Shown here: positions 9,301 through 16,531 of the stretch, in pieces
How the letters are laid out: the number at the start of each line of letters is the position of its first letter
How positions within the stretch are numbered: the stretch's first letter is position 1
Assembly (NCBI RefSeq): GCF_013385425.1
Contig: NZ_JACAQA010000006.1
Coordinates: 1-64,000 of the forward strand
Direction of reading: 5' to 3'
DNA from: Pseudomonas gingeri
GTDB taxonomy: Bacteria; Pseudomonadota; Gammaproteobacteria; Pseudomonadales; Pseudomonadaceae
Length of the DNA: 64,000 nucleotides
Program-made: the position numbers and the translations under genes
The notes under the pieces: model-generated
The model's database searches: none
Told to the model about the DNA's origin: nothing
Seen by the model: the letters and a program-made list of their open reading frames with translations, nothing else

Positions 9301-10529
9301 CCGTCGAACCCTGGCTCACAACCCTGTGCACGGCGCTCAGCGGCCCGTCCGCGCCCCCGACCATAGTCGCCAACGCTGTCACACAACCCGCCCTGACCGA
9401 CATCGGCAGCCCCTACAGCCGCCATCACCCCTTGCACGCCCGCCTCCTGCACAACCAGGTGCTCAATGCCCCCGGCGCGGAAAAGGAAACCCGCCATCTG
9501 GTGTTCGACCTCGGCGACCAGGACTTTCCCTACCAGGCCGGCGATGCCCTCGGCGTCTGGCCGAGCAATTGTCCGGAGTCGGTCGACAAGCTGCTGGATA
9601 TCCTGCAACTGGACGGCGACAGCGGGGTCACGCTCAAGGACAAGGCGCCGATGAGATTGCGCGAAGCCCTGCTCGATCACCTGGATATCACCCGGATCAC
9701 CCCGGAGATCTTGCGCCGGGTCTGCGGGCTCTGCGCCAGTCCCTGGCTGGATGAATTGCAGGAGGAAGCCAACCAGGCCCGGCTCAAGGATTGGCTCTGG
9801 GGCCGGCAACTGCCGGACCTGCTGCACGAGTTCCCCATCAGCCTTGGCGCCAACCAATTAATCAGCCTGCTCAAGCCCTTGCAGCCACGGCTGTATTCGA
9901 TTTCCTCCAGCGCGAAAGTCACCCCGGCGCAAGTGCACCTGACGGTTTCCACCGTGCGCTACCGGCATGGCGAACAGATCCGTGGCGGGGTCTGTTCGAG
10001 CTTTCTCGCCGACCGCGCCACCAGCACCGGCGCGCGCTTGTTTATCCAGCGCACCACGCACTTCCGGGTCCCGCAAGATCCGCGCACGCCGATGATCATG
10101 ATCGGCCCCGGCACCGGCATCGCGCCGTTTCGCGCCTTCCTGCAGGAACGCCAGGCCCAGGGCGCCGAGGGCAGGAACTGGCTGTTTTTCGGCGAACAAC
10201 GCGCCGCCAGCGACTTCTACTACCGCGAGGAACTGGAGGCCTGGCTGCGCAGCGGTCACCTGAGCCGCCTGGACACCGCCTTCTCCCGTGACCAGACTGA
10301 AAAGATCTACGTGCAGCAGCGCATGCTCGAAGCCGGCGCGCAGCTCTGGAGCTGGCTGGAGCAAGGGGCCAGCGTCTATGTCTGTGGCGATGCCAGCCGC
10401 ATGGCCAAGGATGTCGATGCCGCGCTGAAGAAAATCGTCCAGGTCCACGGCCGGATGAGCGCTGGTGCGGCGGGACTGTATGTCAGTGCCATGAGCAAGG
10501 ATCGACGCTATCTGCGTGATGTCTATTGA
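6396..10529 (+). CDS. nasA: Assimilatory nitrate reductase fused to a CysJ-like NADPH flavoprotein
   Basis: Reduces nitrate to nitrite in the cytoplasm. The N-terminal part (to about residue 720) is a molybdopterin oxidoreductase with a [4Fe-4S] site at C15, C18, C22 and C50, as in NapA/NasA. After a linker comes a flavodoxin domain from about residue 838 (VLWASQTGNSEEL). An FAD/NADPH reductase domain follows, with IGPGTGIAPFRAFLQERQ and a C-terminal YVCGDASRMAKDV, as in sulfite reductase flavoprotein. The single 1377-residue chain therefore carries its own electron supply. The ATG has a GAGGAC ribosome site. Transcription passes a sigma-54 promoter and an ANTAR attenuator. Confidence 0.93.
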   Translation: MTDTHLASNTVRSVCPYCGVGCGIVMQVEDNLIVKVSGDKQHPSNFGRLCTKGSTCGQAVANSGRMEHAFLRSQRSRDPARVGIDQAISATAQRLRDIIDSHGPDAVALYVSGQMSLEAQYLANKLTKGFIRSRHIESNSRLCMASAGSGYKLSLGADGPPGSYEDFEHSELFLVIGANMADCHPILFLRLLDRVKAGARLIVVDPRRTGTADKADLFLQIKPGTDLALLNGLLHLLVKNGHDDRDFITAFTEGWEVMPDFLEDYPPARVAELTGLAEADLHQAAQWIGQAANWMSCWTMGLNQSVQGTWHTNALCNLHLATGTLCRPGSGPFSLTGQPNAMGGREMGYMGPGLPGQRSALVADDRAFIEQLWQLAPGSLRAEAGEGTVAMFEALRAGSIKACWIICTNPVASVPNRQNVIEALQAAELVISQDAYLDTETNRYADILLPGALWAEAQGVMINSERNLTLMQQAVQPPGETLPDWQIIARVACEMGYAEAFTYDSAEAVFEEIKQAWNPKTGYDLRGASYARLREQPLQWPCAEARGPTRNPIRYLNNGLSQALKYDQDGQQPAIAFPTESGKAQFFARPHLMPTEMPDEEFPLVLNTGRVQHQWHTLTKTGKVATLNKLNPGPFVEIHPEDAARLGIKERDPVQIRSRRGRAVLPAVITERVRPGNCFAPFHWNDVFGDNLAINTVTSDAIDPVSLQPAFKFCAVNLLALAPEPTRLAPELALTDASAAAPENVSPMQINAFARLLNLDIPAELSLAADEHLYMQGYLLGLRSAEAKAPGVPTLPASAPFGADKRLLLDGLLAGLFSRTAGTALEPQAAADLQAPTAEWLVLWASQTGNSEELAQACAKRLDSAGQRTRLRAMDEAGLDDLRAASSVLLVTSTFGDGDPPDNAAGFWQALQGAEGQALAQSRYSVLALGDTNYDQFCGFGRKLDERLSELGAERLLPRLECEQDAQQAVEPWLTTLCTALSGPSAPPTIVANAVTQPALTDIGSPYSRHHPLHARLLHNQVLNAPGAEKETRHLVFDLGDQDFPYQAGDALGVWPSNCPESVDKLLDILQLDGDSGVTLKDKAPMRLREALLDHLDITRITPEILRRVCGLCASPWLDELQEEANQARLKDWLWGRQLPDLLHEFPISLGANQLISLLKPLQPRLYSISSSAKVTPAQVHLTVSTVRYRHGEQIRGGVCSSFLADRATSTGARLFIQRTTHFRVPQDPRTPMIMIGPGTGIAPFRAFLQERQAQGAEGRNWLFFGEQRAASDFYYREELEAWLRSGHLSRLDTAFSRDQTEKIYVQQRMLEAGAQLWSWLEQGASVYVCGDASRMAKDVDAALKKIVQVHGRMSAGAAGLYVSAMSKDRRYLRDVY

Positions 10530-10560
10530 GTGAGCGGAATATTCAATACACCGCAAAACT

Positions 10561-10634
10561 GTAGGAACCGGGCTTGCCCGCGAAGCTTCTGGCGGTCTCG
10601 CGGGCCCTTTCGCTGGCAAGCCATGCTCCTACAA
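10561..10634. repeat. REP-type inverted repeat
   Basis: GTAGGAACCGGGCTTGCCCG and a diverged partner CGCTGGCAAGCCATGCTCCT flank about 35 bases. It lies between the nitrate reductase stop codon and the nasS promoter. The arms are less well matched than in other copies of this window. Confidence 0.78.
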
Positions 10635-10665
10635 GGGAGCGTGTTCGGCCTTGACCGACGGCTAT

Positions 10666-10681
10666 CGGCATAACTATTGCT
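10666..10681 (+). promoter_or_regulatory. Sigma-54 promoter of nasST
   Basis: GGCAT, five bases, then TTGCT, with GG (10667-10668) and GC (10679-10680) 10 bases apart. The base before GG is C instead of T. Initiation near 10692 leaves a leader of only about 35 bases, with no ANTAR hairpins or terminator. The sensor operon is thus nitrogen-controlled but apparently not attenuated. Confidence 0.65.
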
Positions 10682-10726
10682 CCACCTTGTGACAGGCGTC
10701 AGCCCCACAGTTTCAGGAATCACCGC

Positions 10727-11920
10727 ATGCACAACGATTTGGCAAGGTCACCATTGGCCTGGGTAGCGGGCAGCGATGCCCCGGAAAAGAACGTGCTCAA
10801 CCTCGGCTATATGCCCTTGAGCGACAGCGCCTCCCTGGTGGTCGCGGCCACCCAGGGCTTCGCCCAACCCTATGGCCTGACGCTGAATCTGCAGCGCCAG
10901 AACTCCTGGGCCGGCCTGAGCAACAAGCTGGTCAGCGGCGAACTGGATGCCGCCCATGGCCTGTACGGCATGATCTACGCCATCCAACTGGGCATCAGCG
11001 GCACACCGGCCACCGACATGGCGGTGCTGATGGGCCTGAACCAGAACGGCCAGAGCATCAACCTCTCGCAACCGCTCAAGAACGCCGGCGTCACCAGCGC
11101 CCTGGCCCTGCAACAGCGTGCCCGCAACGGCCAGGCCAAACTGACCTTCGCCCAGACCTACCCCACCGGCACCCACGCCATGTGGTTGTATTACTGGCTG
11201 GCCAGCCAGGGCATCCACCCGCTGGAAGACGTCAACAGTGTGGTGGTACCGCCACCGCAAATGCTCGAACACCTGCAAGCCGGACGCATCGACGGCTTCT
11301 GTGTCGGCGAACCCTGGGCCGCCCATGCCATCGAGCAGGGCCAGGGCTTTACCCTGACCACCAGCCAGGCGATCTGGCCGGACCATCCGGAAAAGGTCCT
11401 GGCCTGCACCCGCGCCTTCGTCGAGGAATACCCCAACACCGCGCAAGCCCTGGTGATGGCGATCCTGGAAGCCAGCCGTTTTATCGAAGAGAGCCAGGAA
11501 AACCTGCGCAGCACCGCGCAATTGCTCAGCGGCAGCGACTACCTCGACGCGCCCCTGGCGAGCATCGAGCCACGTCTGCTCGGTCGCTACGACGACGGCC
11601 TCGGCCGGCACTGGCAAGATCCCCATGCCCTGACCTTCCATGACCGTGGCGTGGCCAACTACCCGTACCTCTCCGACGGCATGTGGTTCATGACCCAGTT
11701 CCGCCGCTGGGGCCTGCTGCGCGAGGCGCCGGATTACCTGGGCGTGGCCAGCCAGGTCCAGCAACTCGACCTTTACAGCCGCGCCGCGAACGCCCTGGAC
11801 ATTCCCATGCCCGGCACCCCGATGCGCAGCAGCCGACTGCTCGACGGCCAGGTCTGGGACGGTTCCGCCCCCGAGGCCTACGCCCGTGGTTTTGCCCTGC
11901 ATGCCCTCAATGATCACTGA
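10727..11920 (+). CDS. nasS: Nitrate sensor protein NasS (NrtA-like)
   Basis: Cytoplasmic nitrate/nitrite-binding protein related to the periplasmic NrtA/SsuA family. It has no signal peptide and acts as a sensor that sequesters NasT when nitrate is absent. It is 397 residues. Conserved stretches include LGYMPLSDSASLVVAATQGF near the N-terminus, GLYGMIYAIQLGISG and GRIDGFCVGEPWAAHAIEQG. It is followed 15 bases later by nasT, the standard nasST pair. Presence beside an ANTAR protein and absence of ABC permease or ATPase genes support the sensor role over a transport role. Confidence 0.9.
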   Translation: MHNDLARSPLAWVAGSDAPEKNVLNLGYMPLSDSASLVVAATQGFAQPYGLTLNLQRQNSWAGLSNKLVSGELDAAHGLYGMIYAIQLGISGTPATDMAVLMGLNQNGQSINLSQPLKNAGVTSALALQQRARNGQAKLTFAQTYPTGTHAMWLYYWLASQGIHPLEDVNSVVVPPPQMLEHLQAGRIDGFCVGEPWAAHAIEQGQGFTLTTSQAIWPDHPEKVLACTRAFVEEYPNTAQALVMAILEASRFIEESQENLRSTAQLLSGSDYLDAPLASIEPRLLGRYDDGLGRHWQDPHALTFHDRGVANYPYLSDGMWFMTQFRRWGLLREAPDYLGVASQVQQLDLYSRAANALDIPMPGTPMRSSRLLDGQVWDGSAPEAYARGFALHALNDH

Positions 11921-11935
11921 CAGGAGCTGGCCGTC

Positions 11936-12511
11936 ATGCTGAAAATCCTGCTGATCAACGACACCTCGAAAAAGCTCGGGCGCCTGCGCACGGCCTTGAG
12001 CGAAGCCGGTTTCGAGGTGGTCGACGAATCCGGCCTGACCATCGACCTGCCCGCGCGGGTCGAGGCGGTGCGCCCGGATGTGCTGCTGATCGACACCGAC
12101 TCCCCCAGCCGTGACGTGCTCGAACAGGTGGTGCTGCTGAGCCGCGATCAACCGCGACCGATCGTCATGTTTACCGACGAACACGACCCCGCCGTGATGC
12201 GCCAGGCGATCAAGGCCGGGGTCAGCGCCTATATCGTCGAAGGTATCCAGTCCCAGCGCCTGCAGCCGATCATGGACGTGGCCATGGCCCGCTTCGAAAG
12301 CGACCAGCACCTGCGCGCGCAGTTGCAGGCCCGCGACCAGCAGATCGCCGAGCGCAAGCGCATCGAGATGGCCAAGGGGCTGCTGATGAAGATGAAGGGC
12401 TGCGACGAGGCCGCCGCCCATACCCTGATGCGCCGCCAGGCCATGAGCAAACAGCAGAAGCTGATCCAGGTCGCCGAGCAGGTGATCGCCATGAGCGAAC
12501 TGCTCGAGTGA
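11936..12511 (+). CDS. nasT: Nitrate-responsive ANTAR antiterminator NasT
   Basis: Two-domain RNA-binding regulator of 191 residues. An N-terminal receiver-like domain (about 1-120) is followed by a helical linker and a C-terminal ANTAR domain (about 125-185, containing ERKRIEMAKGLLMKMKGCDE). Free NasT binds paired hexaloop hairpins in nascent leaders and prevents terminator formation; NasS holds it inactive without nitrate. Three candidate targets are present in this window (nirBD, nitrate reductase, nitrate transporter). A GGAGC ribosome site precedes the ATG. Confidence 0.93.
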   Translation: MLKILLINDTSKKLGRLRTALSEAGFEVVDESGLTIDLPARVEAVRPDVLLIDTDSPSRDVLEQVVLLSRDQPRPIVMFTDEHDPAVMRQAIKAGVSAYIVEGIQSQRLQPIMDVAMARFESDQHLRAQLQARDQQIAERKRIEMAKGLLMKMKGCDEAAAHTLMRRQAMSKQQKLIQVAEQVIAMSELLE

Positions 12512-12520
12512 CATGCACCG

Positions 12521-12554
12521 CAACGCAGCACAGCCGCGCCAACGGGCTGCGTTG
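12521..12554 (+). terminator. Possible weak terminator hairpin after nasT
   Basis: A perfect 9-base inverted repeat, CAACGCAGC and GCTGCGTTG, lies just after the nasT stop. There is no immediate T tract (CTTTT appears about 15 bases later), so this is only a candidate terminator. Confidence 0.4.
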
Positions 12555-12650
12555 TGGGGCACGGGCCTTTTCCCCTCGACTCGCCCTCGCGCCACGGGCA
12601 ACGCCCTGCAAAGGCCGCGCTTGAGCGCTGAATGAACTCAAACTGAAAGC

Positions 12651-12666
12651 TGGCACATATAGTGCT
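12651..12666 (+). promoter_or_regulatory. Sigma-54 promoter of the nitrate transporter
   Basis: TGGCAC, five bases, then GTGCT. GG (12652-12653) and GC (12664-12665) have the RpoN spacing of 10. One base of the -12 box deviates. Initiation near 12677 would place the first ANTAR hairpin at the very 5' end of the RNA. Confidence 0.72.
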
Positions 12667-12678
12667 CAGGCAATACCC

Positions 12679-12718
12679 GGTAGCCAACGGCGGCTGCCCC
12701 ACTCCGACAAAGACGTCG
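12679..12718 (+). promoter_or_regulatory. Tandem ANTAR-target hairpins in the nitrate transporter leader
   Basis: P1 (12679-12698) is GGTAGCC-AACGGC-GGCTGCC. P2 (12705-12718) is CGAC-AAAGAC-GTCG. Both hexaloops have A1 and G4, and P1 has the same loop sequence as P1 of the nirBD leader. P2 overlaps the left arm of the downstream terminator. The hairpins are only 6 bases apart, the tightest of the three leaders. Confidence 0.85.
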
Positions 12719-12758
12719 CAATCCCCTTCGTGCAAACGAACCGGGATGCGGCGTTTTT
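12714..12758 (+). terminator. Attenuator terminator in the nitrate transporter leader
   Basis: CGTCGCAATCCC pairs imperfectly with GGGATGCGGCG, enclosing an inner TTCGT/ACGAA stem, followed by TTTTT at 12754-12758. It sits about 100 bases before the transporter ATG and shares its left arm with ANTAR hairpin P2. Confidence 0.8.
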
Positions 12759-12857
12759 GCGTTTTTAGCGTCGGTAAACGGGGGCAGGCGGCCGGTGAAC
12801 ATCACCCGTGCGCAGGTTCCGAGCCTTCGTTGAACCCTTTGGCAGATGAGGTGTTAG

Positions 12858-14069
12858 ATGCACAACAGTTTCTGGAAAGCCGGCCATACACCGACCCTGT
12901 TCGCGGCGTTTCTGTATTTCGACCTGAGCTTCATGGTCTGGTACCTGCTGGGGCCACTGGCGGTGCAGATCGCCACCGACCTGCAATTGACCACCCAACA
13001 GCGTGGCTTCATGGTAGCCACGCCGATCCTGGCCGGTGCCATCCTGCGCTTTATCATGGGCATGCTCGCCGACCAGCTGTCACCGAAAACCGCCGGCATC
13101 ATCGGCCAGGTGATTGTCATCGTGGCCCTGCTGGCAGCCTGGCAACTGGGCGTGCACAGCTATGAACAAACCCTGCTGCTGGGTGTGTGCCTGGGCATGG
13201 CCGGGGCCTCCTTCGCCGTCGCCCTGCCCCTGGCGTCGCAGTGGTATCCGCCGCAGCACCAGGGCAAGGCCATGGGCATCGCCGGCGCCGGCAACTCGGG
13301 CACCGTGATCGCCGCCCTGGCGGCACCGCTGCTGGCCGCCGCCTTTGGTTGGGTCAACGTGTTCGGCCTGGCCCTGATTCCCCTGGTGTTGACCCTGGTA
13401 CTGTTCAGCCTGATGGCGCGCAACGCGCCCAACCGCGCCAAGGCCAAATCCATGGCCGACTACCTGAACGCCCTCGGCGACCGTGACAGCTGGTGGTTCA
13501 TGTTTTTCTACAGCGTCACCTTCGGCGGTTTTATCGGCCTGGCCAGCGCCCTGCCCGGTTACTTCCATGACCAGTACGGCCTCAACCCGCAAACCGCCGG
13601 TTATTACACCGCCGCCTGCGTGTTCGCCGGCAGCCTGATGCGTCCGTTGGGCGGCGCCCTGGCGGATCGTTTCGGCGGGATTCGGGCCCTGCTCGGCACC
13701 TACGCCATCGCCACCCTGTGCATCGGCGTGGTGGGCTTCCACCTGTCCAGCTCGGTGGCGGCCCTGGCGCTGTTCGTCATTGCCATGCTCGGCCTCGGCG
13801 CGGGCAACGGTGCAGTGTTCCAACTGGTGCCGCAGCGCTTTACCAGGGAAATCGGCGTGATGACCGGCCTGGTCGGCATGGCCGGCGGTATCGGCGGTTT
13901 TCTACTTACGGCAGGGCTGGGAGCGATCAAGCAGAGTACCGGTGACTACCAGCTCGCCCTGTGGTTGTTCGCCAGCCTGGGGCTGATCGCCTGGTTCGGC
14001 CTGTACGGGGTCAAGCGCCGCTGGAGAACCACCTGGGGTTCGGCGGCCTTTTCCGCCGCCCGGGTCTGA
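12858..14069 (+). CDS. MFS nitrate/nitrite transporter (NarK/NasA type)
   Basis: Inner-membrane major facilitator of the nitrate/nitrite porter family, 403 residues with about 12 hydrophobic segments. Family signatures include GIAGAGNSGTVIAALAAP in the first half and GLGAGNGAVFQLVPQRF in the second, matching the glycine-rich nitrate signatures of NNP transporters. It should import nitrate for the reductase encoded upstream. Its leader has the sigma-54/ANTAR/terminator arrangement. The gene is called nasA in some Pseudomonas annotations; I leave the symbol empty to avoid confusion with the reductase. Confidence 0.9.
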   Translation: MHNSFWKAGHTPTLFAAFLYFDLSFMVWYLLGPLAVQIATDLQLTTQQRGFMVATPILAGAILRFIMGMLADQLSPKTAGIIGQVIVIVALLAAWQLGVHSYEQTLLLGVCLGMAGASFAVALPLASQWYPPQHQGKAMGIAGAGNSGTVIAALAAPLLAAAFGWVNVFGLALIPLVLTLVLFSLMARNAPNRAKAKSMADYLNALGDRDSWWFMFFYSVTFGGFIGLASALPGYFHDQYGLNPQTAGYYTAACVFAGSLMRPLGGALADRFGGIRALLGTYAIATLCIGVVGFHLSSSVAALALFVIAMLGLGAGNGAVFQLVPQRFTREIGVMTGLVGMAGGIGGFLLTAGLGAIKQSTGDYQLALWLFASLGLIAWFGLYGVKRRWRTTWGSAAFSAARV

Positions 14070-14078
14070 GCCAGGACC

Positions 14079-15746
14079 ATGGGTCTGCAACTCAGCTACG
14101 CCGAGGCCAGCGCCAGCGGCCCCCGGGAGCAGAACCAGGATGCGACGCGCCTGGTGATCCCGGTAGCCGCCCTGGCCGCCAGCAAGGGTTATCTGTTCGC
14201 CCTGGCCGACGGTGTCAGCCAGTGCGCCGACGGCGGCCTGGCCGCGCGCTCGACCTTGCAGGCCCTGGCGCTGGATTATTACGCCACGCCGCCGACCTGG
14301 GGCGTGTCGCAAGCCCTGGACCGGCTGCTGCTGGCGCAGAATCGCTGGCTGCATGCCCATGGCGGGCAGTCACCGCTGTTGACCACCCTCAGTGCGCTGG
14401 TGCTGCGCGGGCGTTCATTCACCCTCGCGCATATCGGTGATTGCCGGGTCTATCGCTGGTTTGCCGGACAGTTGCAACGCATCAGCGAGGATCACGTCTG
14501 GGACCAGGCCGGCATGCAGCATGTGCTGAAACGGGCGCTGGGCCTGGAACAGCATCTGGTGGTCGACTACCTGGAAGGCGAGCTGCGCCAGGACGAACAG
14601 TTCCTGATCCTCAGTGACGGGGTCTGGGCCACCCTCAGCGACGCGTCGATCGTCGATATCCTGCAGCGCGACCTGCCGCTGGAACAGGCGACCCTGGCCC
14701 TGGTCGAGGCCGCGCATCGGTCCGGCAGCCAGGACAATGCCAGTGCCGTACTGGTGCGCATCGATGAACTGGCCGACACCGATCTCGACGATCTGCTTGG
14801 GCAAGCCGAGCAATGGCCACTGCCACCGACACTGAAACCGGGGCAGTGGTTCGAGGGCTGGCAGGTCGAGGGTCTGTTGAAACAGAGCCGTCAGTCGCTG
14901 CTGTACCGGGTCCACGATGCACAGCAGCAACCCTGGCTGCTGAAGACCCTGCCAGTGCAACGCCAGGACGACACGGCCGCGGTCCAGAGCCTGCTGCTGG
15001 AGGAATGGTTCCTGCGGCGCATGACGGGCCGCCACTTCCCCGAAGTGCATCCCGCCGAGCAGCGTCAACACCTGTATTACCTGATGCGCGAATACCCGGG
15101 GATAACTCTCGCCGAACACTTCGACGCCCACGGCCAACTGGGTCTCAACCAGGGGCTGGAGTTGGCGTTACGACTGCTGCGGGCAGTGGGCCTGCTACAC
15201 CGGCGCAATCTCCTGCACCGTGATATCAAGCCGGAAAACCTGTTGCTGGGGACCGACGGCGAGCTGCGGGTGCTGGACTTCGGACTGGCCTACTGCCCCG
15301 GCCTGAACCGCCAGCGCGATGCCGAGTTGCCCGGCACGCCCAGCTATATCGCCCCGGAAGCCTACGGCGGTGCGCCACCGAGTGCGGCGCAGGATCTGTA
15401 TAGCGTCGGCGTCAGCCTGTATTACCTGCTGACCGGGCACTACCCCTATGGCGAAATCGAAGCCTTCCAACGTCCCCGGTTCGGCTCGCCGGTGCCGGCC
15501 AGTCGTTATCGTCCGGACCTGCCCGACTGGCTCGAACACAGCCTCGGCAAAGCCCTGGCCAGCGACCCGGCCCAGCGCTACGAAACCGCCGAAGAATGGC
15601 TGCTGGCATTGCAACAGGCCGAACACTTGCCGGCACCGCGCCCCCGTCCATTGCTGGAGCGCGAGCCAATCAAAGTCTGGCGCACCCTGGCCCTTGGCTC
15701 CCTGCTGTTGAATCTGATCCTGTTGGCCTGGCGACTGCACGGCTGA
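14079..15746 (+). CDS. PP2C phosphatase-Ser/Thr protein kinase fusion
   Basis: A single 555-residue chain. Residues about 1-235 form a PP2C-type phosphatase domain (ALADGVSQCADGG, TLAHIGDCRVYRW, LILSDGVWATLSD). Residues about 260-520 are a Hanks-type kinase with the catalytic loop LLHRDIKPENLLLG near 379 and a DFG motif in VLDFGLAYCPG. A single C-terminal membrane segment (about 533-552) anchors it. The gene starts 9 bases after the nitrate transporter and precedes cobA. Such fusions are recurrent in Pseudomonas nitrate clusters, but their substrate is unknown to me; control of nitrate assimilation by phosphorylation is inference. Confidence 0.88.
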   Translation: MGLQLSYAEASASGPREQNQDATRLVIPVAALAASKGYLFALADGVSQCADGGLAARSTLQALALDYYATPPTWGVSQALDRLLLAQNRWLHAHGGQSPLLTTLSALVLRGRSFTLAHIGDCRVYRWFAGQLQRISEDHVWDQAGMQHVLKRALGLEQHLVVDYLEGELRQDEQFLILSDGVWATLSDASIVDILQRDLPLEQATLALVEAAHRSGSQDNASAVLVRIDELADTDLDDLLGQAEQWPLPPTLKPGQWFEGWQVEGLLKQSRQSLLYRVHDAQQQPWLLKTLPVQRQDDTAAVQSLLLEEWFLRRMTGRHFPEVHPAEQRQHLYYLMREYPGITLAEHFDAHGQLGLNQGLELALRLLRAVGLLHRRNLLHRDIKPENLLLGTDGELRVLDFGLAYCPGLNRQRDAELPGTPSYIAPEAYGGAPPSAAQDLYSVGVSLYYLLTGHYPYGEIEAFQRPRFGSPVPASRYRPDLPDWLEHSLGKALASDPAQRYETAEEWLLALQQAEHLPAPRPRPLLEREPIKVWRTLALGSLLLNLILLAWRLHG

Positions 15747-15772
15747 AGCGAACCTCTCCTGGAGAACTGAAT

Positions 15773-16531
15773 ATGCATGGCAAAGTCTGGTTGGTGGGCG
15801 CCGGCCCCGGTGACCCGGAGCTCTTGACCCTCAAGGCGGCGCGCGTCCTGCGGGGTGCCCAGGTGGTGATGGTCGATGACCTGGTCAATCGCGCCGTGCT
15901 CGAACATTGCCCCGACGCCCGGGTGATTGCCGTGGGCAAGCGCGGCGGCTGCCGCTCGACGCCGCAGGCCTTTATCCATCGGCTGATGCTGCGTTACGCC
16001 CGCCAGGGCAAATCGGTGGTCCGCCTCAAGGGCGGCGACCCGTGCATCTTCGGCCGCGCCAGTGAAGAAGCCGACTGGCTGCAAGCCCGCGGGATCGAGG
16101 TCGAAGTGGTCAATGGCATCACCGCCGGGTTGGCCGGCGCCACCCACTTCGGCATCCCGCTGACCTTGCGCGGCGTGGCCCGCGGCGTGAGTTTCGTCAC
16201 CGCCCACACCCAGGACGACAGCCCTCTGGACTGGACCGCCCTGGCGCAAAGCGGCACAACATTGGTGGTGTATATGGGCGTGGCCAAGCTGGCGGAAATA
16301 CGCGGCAGCCTGATCGCCGCCGGACTCGCCACCCGCACCCCGGTGGCACTGATCGAAAACGCCTCGCTGCCCCAGCAACGGGAGTGCCGCAGCGACCTGG
16401 CGCATATGCACGAGGATGCCCTGGCGTTCGAACTCAAGAGCCCGGCGATCCTGGTGATCGGCGAGGTGGCGGCCTGCGCGTCAAGCCAGGTTCAAGCCGC
16501 CCGCTCGTCCCCGGGGCTGCGTTCGAAGTAG
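15773..16531 (+). CDS. cobA: Uroporphyrinogen-III C-methyltransferase (siroheme branch)
   Basis: SAM-dependent enzyme that methylates uroporphyrinogen III at C2 and C7 to give precorrin-2, the precursor of siroheme needed by NirB. It is 252 residues with the family signature VWLVGAGPGDPELLTLKA at the N-terminus and VVRLKGGDPCIFGR in the middle. It is preceded by a CTGGAGAA ribosome site and lies 26 bases after the kinase fusion, at the end of the nitrate unit. There is no CysG oxidase/chelatase domain. Its last 40 bases overlap the end of the convergent AraC gene. Confidence 0.92.
   Translation: MHGKVWLVGAGPGDPELLTLKAARVLRGAQVVMVDDLVNRAVLEHCPDARVIAVGKRGGCRSTPQAFIHRLMLRYARQGKSVVRLKGGDPCIFGRASEEADWLQARGIEVEVVNGITAGLAGATHFGIPLTLRGVARGVSFVTAHTQDDSPLDWTALAQSGTTLVVYMGVAKLAEIRGSLIAAGLATRTPVALIENASLPQQRECRSDLAHMHEDALAFELKSPAILVIGEVAACASSQVQAARSSPGLRSK

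Noticed and set aside
10727..11920. NasS as a periplasmic ABC-transporter substrate-binding protein
   Set aside because: It lacks a signal peptide and transporter partners and pairs with nasT, so a cytoplasmic sensor is the better reading.
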